Below are positions 27,269 to 33,492 of a stretch of DNA of 33,492 nucleotides, piece by piece. Source of the DNA: Candidatus Omnitrophota bacterium (lineage in GTDB: Bacteria > Omnitrophota > Gorgyraeia > Gygaellales > Profunditerraquicolaceae). Every line of letters starts with the position of its first letter. Position 1 is the stretch's first letter. Position numbers and translations under genes: made by a program. The stretch spans positions 21,314 through 54,805 of the forward strand of contig JAQTQQ010000005.1 in NCBI GenBank assembly GCA_028712175.1, in the 5' to 3' direction. The notes beneath the pieces are model-generated. The model searched no databases, had not been told where the DNA came from, and worked only from the letters and a program-made list of their open reading frames with translations.

Positions 27269-28463
27269 TTTTTATGGCCTCAACCATTTTTAAAGACCGG
27301 CTTAGCTCTCCTACATCATGAACGCGCAGAATATTTGCGCCATTTTGCGCGGCAATCACACAACTGGCCAGGGTACCGTTAACCCTGTTTTCTAAGGTAT
27401 CCCCGAGAAGATTGGCAATAAAAGATTTCCGCGAAGTCCCTATAAGGATAGGTTTTCCCAAAACTTTAAAATCAGCCAATCTTTTTAATATCTGCAGGTT
27501 ATGAAAGGTAGTTTTACCGAATCCAATCCCCGGGTCTATAATAATTTTATCGTTCATTACTCCAAGCGAATGCGCTGAATCAACAGCACGCTTTAAATAA
27601 GCAGTAATGTCATCAATCAATGAACGATAGGAGATATTTTTCTGCATATTAACCGGCTTGCCGAGCATATGCATGATCACTACCGCCGCCTTGTATTTAA
27701 CTGCCAACCTCACCATGCTTTTATCCCTTAAACCTGAAACATCATTGATTATTTGAGCGCCTGCGTCTAAAGCGGCATCTGCTACTTCGGGCTTAAAAGT
27801 ATCGATAGAAACTGGTAAATTAATTTTTTTTACTAATAGCTTTACTACGGGCTTGATACGACGCAACTCTTCTTTGGTACTGACGCTTTTTGCGCCCGGC
27901 CTGCTGGATTGGCCACCAAGATCTATAATATCAGCTCCCTCCTGCGCCATCTGCTCCGCTTTCCTTAAAGCTAAATCAACATGGGCATTACCACATCCCC
28001 TATACAATCCATCCCCGCTAAAAGAATCAGGGGTAAGATTGATAATACCCATAATATGGGTTTTTCTTCCAAGATGCAAAGAGCGGCCCCTTAAGCGCAG
28101 GACGAAATTATCCCTAGTATAGCTTAGGAGATCTTTTTCTATATCTTCGCCTATTTGCTTAAGGCCAAAAGGCTGAAGTTTTAATTTGGATTTTAAAGAA
28201 TCAAATTGAGAAAGTGAACCAATGATAAGGACATCGGTTTTCTTGACTTTTCCGGTCAGCGCCCCACGGGCAACTGCCGCATCGGCTCCCAAAGAAAGCA
28301 TTTCCTGCTTGAGGATATTTGCAGCAATATTATTAATATTTTTTAAGTGAATTAAGAAATTTAAAGCTTTAGGCAGCATGATCTTTACCCCATAGGGGTC
28401 AACACCGATATCATGCATAATCTTTTTTACTTCTTTTTCATTATCAGGGGTAAAAACTCGCAT
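27255..28463 (-). CDS. folP: Dihydropteroate synthase with N-terminal extension
   Basis: 402 aa; MGIINLTPDSFSGDG, GADIIDLGGQSSRPGA, SIDTFKPEVADAAL, PIGTSRK-like ILIGTSRKSFI, with an extra N-terminal region of about 135 aa. Confidence 0.93.
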   Translation of the reverse strand: MRVFTPDNEKEVKKIMHDIGVDPYGVKIMLPKALNFLIHLKNINNIAANILKQEMLSLGADAAVARGALTGKVKKTDVLIIGSLSQFDSLKSKLKLQPFGLKQIGEDIEKDLLSYTRDNFVLRLRGRSLHLGRKTHIMGIINLTPDSFSGDGLYRGCGNAHVDLALRKAEQMAQEGADIIDLGGQSSRPGAKSVSTKEELRRIKPVVKLLVKKINLPVSIDTFKPEVADAALDAGAQIINDVSGLRDKSMVRLAVKYKAAVVIMHMLGKPVNMQKNISYRSLIDDITAYLKRAVDSAHSLGVMNDKIIIDPGIGFGKTTFHNLQILKRLADFKVLGKPILIGTSRKSFIANLLGDTLENRVNGTLASCVIAAQNGANILRVHDVGELSRSLKMVEAIKNADR

Positions 28464-28469
28464 TAATTT

Positions 28470-30326
28470 TTAAACCAAATCGCTTTTCTCAATTCCAAGC
28501 AGTTTCTTTACTTCTTCGCCGCTTAAGACCTCTTTTTCTAACAGATTACCTGATAAAAGTTTGAGCTTATCCTGATTGTCTTTTAAAAGGCTGACAGCTT
28601 TATGATAAGCCGCGTCAATGATTTTTTTAACCTCTTCATCAATTAACCGCGCTGTTTGTTCGCTATAATTTCTTTCCTCCATAATATCCCTGCCTAAAAA
28701 TACCAGACCCTCTCTTCTGCCCAAAGTTAAATTCCCCAGGTTTTCCGACATTCCGAACTGCATAACCATCCGCCGAGCCATTGCCGTTGCCACCTCTAAA
28801 TCATTCTGCGCGCCTGTAGTCACTTCATCAAGGTTTATCTTTTCAGAAGCCCTGCCTCCAAGTATCATGGTAATCTCAGCAAGCAGTTCTTTTTTAGTCC
28901 AATAGTGCCTGTCTTCAAGCGGAGGAGTAAAAGTGTACCCGCCGGCAAGCCCCCGGGGTATAATAGAAACCTTCTTTAAAGGGTTTACTTCGGGTAAAAG
29001 CAGGGAAAGCAGGGCATGCCCGGATTCATGCAAAGAAGTGATTTCTTTTTCTTTTTTAGACATAATATGGCTTCTTTTCTCCGGCCCCATCAATACTCTT
29101 TCCACTGACTTATCAAAATCGATTTCTTCAACTGCTTCTTTATTGTTGCGTGCGGCCATAAGCGCAGCTTCATTACAAAGGTTGGCCAGGTCCGCTCCCG
29201 AAAAACCCGGAGTTTGGCTGGCTACGGATTTTAAATTCACCGTAGGAGCGACTTTGATCTTACGAGTATGCACTTTAAGTATCTCTTCCCTGCCCTGAAT
29301 GTCAGGAAGATTGACAATAATCGTGCGGTCAAACCTTCCCGGGCGCATAAGCGCAGGGTCAAGCGTATCCGGACGGTTAGTTGCCGCAATAAGGATTAAA
29401 CCCTGCTGGCCGTCAAAGCCATCCATCTCAACCAAAAGCTGGTTAAGGGTCTGTTCCCGCTCATCATTTCCGCCGCCGATACCGGAAAAACGCAGGCGTC
29501 CTACGGCATCGATCTCATCAATAAAAATTATTGCCCCTTTACCAGAAACCACTCCGGCTTTCCTGCCCTGGTCGAACAGATCCCTAACCCGGCTGGCACC
29601 TACTCCTACAAACATTTCAACAAAGTTAGAACCGGAAATGCTAAAAAAAGGGACATTGGCTTCTCCTGCGACAGCCCGGGCAATAAGTGTTTTACCGCAT
29701 CCCGGAGGGCCGACCAAAAGCACTCCCTTGGGGATCTTGCCGCCAAGTTTCTGGAATTTCTTAGGGTCTTTTAAAAATTCAATGACTTCTTTTAGTTCTT
29801 CTTTTGCTTCATCTACGCCTGCAACATCATCAAAAGTGGCTTTTTCGGTATTGCTTTGAATCTTAGATTTTACTTTTCCAAAAGTCATAATCTTACTGCC
29901 AAGCTGTTCACCGCGCGCTGCCATCATCCACCAAAAGAAAATAAGCAAGAATATAGGCCCTAAATTAAAAAGCAGGGAGAGCCAAAATGTTCGCGCAGGC
30001 TTAACTTCAAAATCCTTTAAATTGGCTCTGATAAGGCTAAGCAGCTCCTGATCATTATCGGGTATGTTGACAAAAAATTTGGAATTATCAGAAAATTCAC
30101 CTTGCAGGATAGTCTCGGTTTTTGTAACTTTCTTGATTCTCCCGGGGTTATCCTTTAGGGTATTATAAAACTGGCTATAGGTAATTTCTTTGGGAATACC
30201 GGATATGGGGATATTGCTGAATGAATTTATCAGCAGGATAAAAAGAAAAAAAACAAATATCCAGCCGAATGGAAAACGCTTGAATTTATTATTCTTATTA
30301 GATTTATGTTTATTTTGCGGTGTCAT
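28470..30326 (-). CDS. ftsH: ATP-dependent zinc metalloprotease FtsH
   Basis: 618 aa; [49 protein letters not shown] region, HESGHALL zinc motif. Confidence 0.99.
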   Translation of the reverse strand: MTPQNKHKSNKNNKFKRFPFGWIFVFFLFILLINSFSNIPISGIPKEITYSQFYNTLKDNPGRIKKVTKTETILQGEFSDNSKFFVNIPDNDQELLSLIRANLKDFEVKPARTFWLSLLFNLGPIFLLIFFWWMMAARGEQLGSKIMTFGKVKSKIQSNTEKATFDDVAGVDEAKEELKEVIEFLKDPKKFQKLGGKIPKGVLLVGPPGCGKTLIARAVAGEANVPFFSISGSNFVEMFVGVGASRVRDLFDQGRKAGVVSGKGAIIFIDEIDAVGRLRFSGIGGGNDEREQTLNQLLVEMDGFDGQQGLILIAATNRPDTLDPALMRPGRFDRTIIVNLPDIQGREEILKVHTRKIKVAPTVNLKSVASQTPGFSGADLANLCNEAALMAARNNKEAVEEIDFDKSVERVLMGPEKRSHIMSKKEKEITSLHESGHALLSLLLPEVNPLKKVSIIPRGLAGGYTFTPPLEDRHYWTKKELLAEITMILGGRASEKINLDEVTTGAQNDLEVATAMARRMVMQFGMSENLGNLTLGRREGLVFLGRDIMEERNYSEQTARLIDEEVKKIIDAAYHKAVSLLKDNQDKLKLLSGNLLEKEVLSGEEVKKLLGIEKSDLV

Positions 30327-30402
30327 TTTGTTTCTCCCGGTTAAAGTATTTTAGATAATAATTATATCTTCAAAAGAATGTAAAATCAAGCATTTTATGG
30401 AT

Positions 30403-31362
30403 TTAGCGTTTAAAGAACCGCAGGTAATGGCGGGTTTTTTGCACAGAGATACCTTTTGGCAGGTCCACAATTGACCCTGTCGGACGGCTCAAGATTAAAT
30501 CTTCTATTTCCTGAATATGGATAAAACTTATCCTGCGCGTATCGCCTTGAATATACCCTATACTCTGCCTAAGCTTAAGCCGCAGTATTGCCGGATGCAA
30601 TGCAATGATTTTTTTAAGCTCAAGACGCGGGATATTGCCTCCGGCGCTGCGTTTGGCCATCCGGTCAAGATACTCATAATCATAAGATGCGCTTTGCGCA
30701 AGGTTAGCCAAAAGACCGACAATATTTCGGTTGTAGTTTTTCTTAAGTAAAGGAATTAATTTATGGCGGACACTATTACGCAAAAATATTTCTTGCCGGT
30801 TAGTCGAGTCAACGCGCGCCTTTACCCCTTTTCTTTTTAAAAACTTATCTATTTGGCTGCGCGGGGTTTCTAAAAGCGGCCGGATAAAAATTACCCCCCG
30901 GATATTTCTTTTAACGGATATTCCGGAAAGGCCGGAAAGGCCGGTCCCGCGCAGGAGGCGCATTAAAACAGTTTCTGCCTGATCGTCAAGGTTATGCCCG
31001 AGCGCAACCTTATCCGCTTTGATTCTTTTGGCGGTACTGGTAAAAAAAGCCAGCCTCTCCTCTCTGCAGATTTCTTCCAGAGAACCCCGTTTTTTAACAA
31101 GACTCTGGTCCAGTGTTTTAACGCTTATAGGGATATTCAAATTTCCGGCCAGCTTCTTCACAAACAAAACATCGGCGCCTGAATCCTTGCGTAAATTGTG
31201 GTCAACATGGGCAATATGCAAATCTAATCCCATAGAGGATTTTAAGGCAGCTAACTTGAAAAGCAAGGTCAAAGAATCCGGGCCGCCGGATACACCGATT
31301 AAAATTTTGTCCCCTTCTTTAATTAAAGAGTGCTTTTTGATAGTTTCAGTGAACTTATCCAT
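30403..31362 (-). CDS. tilS: tRNA(Ile)-lysidine synthase
   Basis: 319 aa; ILIGVSGGPDSLTLL, HVDHNLRKDSGAD, LGHNLDDQAETVLMRLLRGTGLSGLSG. Confidence 0.95.
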   Translation of the reverse strand: MDKFTETIKKHSLIKEGDKILIGVSGGPDSLTLLFKLAALKSSMGLDLHIAHVDHNLRKDSGADVLFVKKLAGNLNIPISVKTLDQSLVKKRGSLEEICREERLAFFTSTAKRIKADKVALGHNLDDQAETVLMRLLRGTGLSGLSGISVKRNIRGVIFIRPLLETPRSQIDKFLKRKGVKARVDSTNRQEIFLRNSVRHKLIPLLKKNYNRNIVGLLANLAQSASYDYEYLDRMAKRSAGGNIPRLELKKIIALHPAILRLKLRQSIGYIQGDTRRISFIHIQEIEDLILSRPTGSIVDLPKGISVQKTRHYLRFFKR

Positions 31363-31381
31363 TGATTGATTCTACCACAAA

Positions 31382-31443
31382 AATGGGGTCAGAGCTAATT
31401 TTCCTTATCTCTAAAACGGTGGAAAAATAAATCTGACCCCATT
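31382..31443. repeat. REP-like palindrome of the GGGGTCAGA...TCTGACCCC type
   Basis: aatggggtcagagctaattttcc (31382-31404) and ggaaaaataaatctgaccccatt (31421-31443), about 20/23 complementary, in the tilS/flippase divergent gap. Confidence 0.85.
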
Positions 31444-31452
31444 ATTGGCAAC

Positions 31453-31481
31453 TTGACTTTTTGTAACTTAAAGTGTACATT
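31453..31481 (+). promoter_or_regulatory. Candidate promoter for the plus-strand flippase gene
   Basis: TTGACT (31453-31458), 17-nt spacer, TACATT (31476-31481); only 8 nt before the ATG. Confidence 0.5.
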
Positions 31482-31489
31482 AAGTAAAA

Positions 31490-32764
31490 ATGAGCGCAAA
31501 ACACATTGTAACGCATAAAGAGAGAAAAATTGTTTTTGGAAATTTTATTTCTCTTACCAGCCTCCAGAGTATTAACTATATATTACCCCTGGTTGTCCTG
31601 CCCTACCTTATCAGAATTATCGGCATGGAAAAATTCGGCTTAATCGCTTTTGCCCAAAGCCTTGTACAATACTTCCTGATTGTAACGGATTACGGCTTTA
31701 GCCTGTCTGCAACAAGGACAATTTCCCTTATTGGGGAACATAAGCAAAAAACTAACGAATTATTTTCTTCCGTAATGACAGTAAAACTTATATTTTCCTC
31801 TATCAGTTTTTTAATCCTTTGCGGCCTTATATTTTTTATACCCAAGTTTAAAGCAGACTGGCTGGTTTATATTTTAAGTTTCGGTTCGGTAATCGGCAGC
31901 ACATTATTCCCTGTCTGGTTTTTTCAGGGAAAAGAAAAAATGAACTATATCGCAGTAGTAAACGTAATCAGCGGGTTAGTTTATGCTGTTTGCATATTTA
32001 TATTTATAAATTCGCCAGAAGATTTTCTGCTTGTGCCTTTTCTCAATTCGCTTTTTTCGGTAACAAGCGGAATCCTCGGGCTTTATATAGCTTTCAGAAA
32101 GTTCCGCCTTGAATTTATTTTCCAAAAATACGACTCCATTAAGCGTGAGCTTAAAACCGGCTGGGATATTTTTATTTCCATACTCTCCATTAACGCCTAC
32201 ACAACCACCCGAATTTTTGCCGTAGGCCTGCTTACCAATAATGTAATTACAGGTTATTATTCGCTGGCTGAAAAAATAGCTAACTATATCCAAACTTTCC
32301 CATTAGATTCATTTACCCGCGCCGTATTCCCGAGGATCAGTAATGTCTTTCTTAAGAATAAGCAACGGGCGACAGCTATAATGTACAGGATTCAGGATGG
32401 GATTACTTTAGGTTTCGTAATCAGCCTCCCCATTGCTTATCTTATTGCGCCTTGGATTATTAAGCTCGCCTGCGGGACAGCCTACCAGGAAGTCGTGCTT
32501 ACTTTAAGATTGCTTTTGGCTGCGGTATTCTTCGTCGGAGCAAACAACTTCAAGGTTCAATTCCTGCTTGTCTGCGGAAAACAGGATTTATACGCAAAAA
32601 TCCATATTGGCGCAGCGCTTATCGGTTTACCTTTAATATTCCTGCTGATTTATCATTTCTCTTACATGGGGGCAGCGCTGGCAACGATACTGACCGAGGC
32701 GGGCGTATTTATCGTTACATCTATAGCTGTTGAAAAACTAGCCAGGAAATTCTCCGGCAGGTAA
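31490..32764 (+). CDS. Polysaccharide (O-antigen-like) flippase, Wzx/MATE-like
   Basis: 424 aa; multi-TM; NYILPLVVLPYLIRIIGMEKFGLIAFAQSLVQYF and PVWFFQGKEKM typical of RfbX/Wzx. Confidence 0.9.
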   Translation: MSAKHIVTHKERKIVFGNFISLTSLQSINYILPLVVLPYLIRIIGMEKFGLIAFAQSLVQYFLIVTDYGFSLSATRTISLIGEHKQKTNELFSSVMTVKLIFSSISFLILCGLIFFIPKFKADWLVYILSFGSVIGSTLFPVWFFQGKEKMNYIAVVNVISGLVYAVCIFIFINSPEDFLLVPFLNSLFSVTSGILGLYIAFRKFRLEFIFQKYDSIKRELKTGWDIFISILSINAYTTTRIFAVGLLTNNVITGYYSLAEKIANYIQTFPLDSFTRAVFPRISNVFLKNKQRATAIMYRIQDGITLGFVISLPIAYLIAPWIIKLACGTAYQEVVLTLRLLLAAVFFVGANNFKVQFLLVCGKQDLYAKIHIGAALIGLPLIFLLIYHFSYMGAALATILTEAGVFIVTSIAVEKLARKFSGR

Positions 32765-32783
32765 ACCTGTCTTTTAGAAAAAA

Positions 32784-33191
32784 CTAAATAACTTTGTTAC
32801 CGATACATAAAATTTCGTTGATGTTGCCGTCCTTAGAAATAATTGCCTTATTTGTCCACAAAATTCTGACCTTTTCTCCGTTACAACGGATGTTTTCGTT
32901 TTCATTTGTAGAGTAACTTTCGGGATTATCCGCGATATTTTTAATCATATCAACCAAATCTCTTCCGGAGTTATCCTTTTGAGCGACAATTGTGCCTATG
33001 ACGTTTTTCCCGATGATTTCATTTTCATAAAACCCAAAAAATCTTTGGCCGAATTTGTTAAAAAAAGTAACAATACCTTCCATATTCATAATCATAATAA
33101 TGCTGTTGGCATTCTCAACTATCTGCTCATATCTCGACAAACGGGCAATTTCTTTAAGTAAACTCTCTTTATCGCAATCTTTAATTTCCAT
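32784..33191 (-). CDS. Stand-alone PAS domain protein
   Basis: 135 aa; YEQIVENANSIIMIMNMEGIVTFFNKFGQRFFGFYENEIIGKNV. Confidence 0.85.
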   Translation of the reverse strand: MEIKDCDKESLLKEIARLSRYEQIVENANSIIMIMNMEGIVTFFNKFGQRFFGFYENEIIGKNVIGTIVAQKDNSGRDLVDMIKNIADNPESYSTNENENIRCNGEKVRILWTNKAIISKDGNINEILCIGNKVI

Positions 33192-33204
33192 AATATCCTT
33201 TGGG

Positions 33205-33492
33205 TTAAATTAGCGTTAAAAATTTAGCCCGGGCCGATTGATCTAATAATGAATCTATGGCATACATAGGCTGCATATTATTTAACAGCCTTCTGCTATT
33301 CTTTTCTTCACCGAGAAAATTCCAGCCCGACAGAGAAATCTGCAGGGCATATTTTACGTTTTTTACGTAAACATGCAAAGCGGTAGAAACAACCTGAGAT
33401 TCAGACTGTTGCCTTTCATCGGTAAAATTTGAGACAATCTCACTGAATTCTTTGGAACCTTCCGGCACAACGATTTTATTATCTTTAAACAG
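33205..33492 (-). CDS. Unknown protein, C-terminal part (runs off window)
   Basis: Frame stays open to the window edge (LFKDNKIVVPEGSKEFSEIV... upstream of the annotated GTG), ending ...SLLDQSARAKFLTLI*. Confidence 0.6.
   Translation of the reverse strand: MFKDNKIVVPEGSKEFSEIVSNFTDERQQSESQVVSTALHVYVKNVKYALQISLSGWNFLGEEKNSRRLLNNMQPMYAIDSLLDQSARAKFLTLI

Noticed and set aside
29299-29859. 186-aa plus-strand ORF opposite ftsH
   Set aside because: Antisense to the FtsH AAA domain; Ser/Pro-rich shadow translation.
32755-32783. Terminator between the convergent flippase and PAS genes
   Set aside because: Only a short caggt/acctg pairing with a 2-nt loop and a weak T-run; insufficient to call.

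Overview
The window looks like a bacterial chromosome segment made mostly of housekeeping genes, nearly all on the minus strand. The lineage cannot be proven from sequence alone; the gene families suggest a candidate phylum such as Omnitrophota (low-confidence inference). In ascending coordinates it carries: partial dnaE, guaA, a CBS-less GuaB3-type IMP dehydrogenase, groEL/groES with a perfect CIRCE on a consensus promoter, an exported hypothetical, coaX, uvrB, nadC, valS, a citramalate-synthase/aspartate-family operon (cimA, lysC, an apgM-like candidate homoserine kinase, coaB, thrC, hom), two PilZ proteins, tRNA-Pro, gpsA, an archaeal-type ThyA-like protein, a response regulator/histidine kinase pair, a tRNA-Gly/Tyr/Thr cluster, nnrD, acpS, pdxJ, a 42-aa CdaR/YbbR-like TM peptide missing from the ORF track, cdaA, folP, ftsH, tilS, a plus-strand flippase and PAS-type genes. 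The most unusual signal is two families of palindromic repeats built from 7-nt units (T[A/G]GCTCN and [G/T]ATAGAC/TATAGTC types). They sit in intergenic gaps and between tRNAs, and related sequence also appears in frame inside thrC (clear) and valS (likely), coding for about 10-12 extra residues. Other notable items are a mini-CdaR with only its membrane helix, REP-like palindromes, and a three-way-junction repeat beside tRNA-Pro. No CRISPR array, prophage, IS transposase or recognisable defence system was seen.
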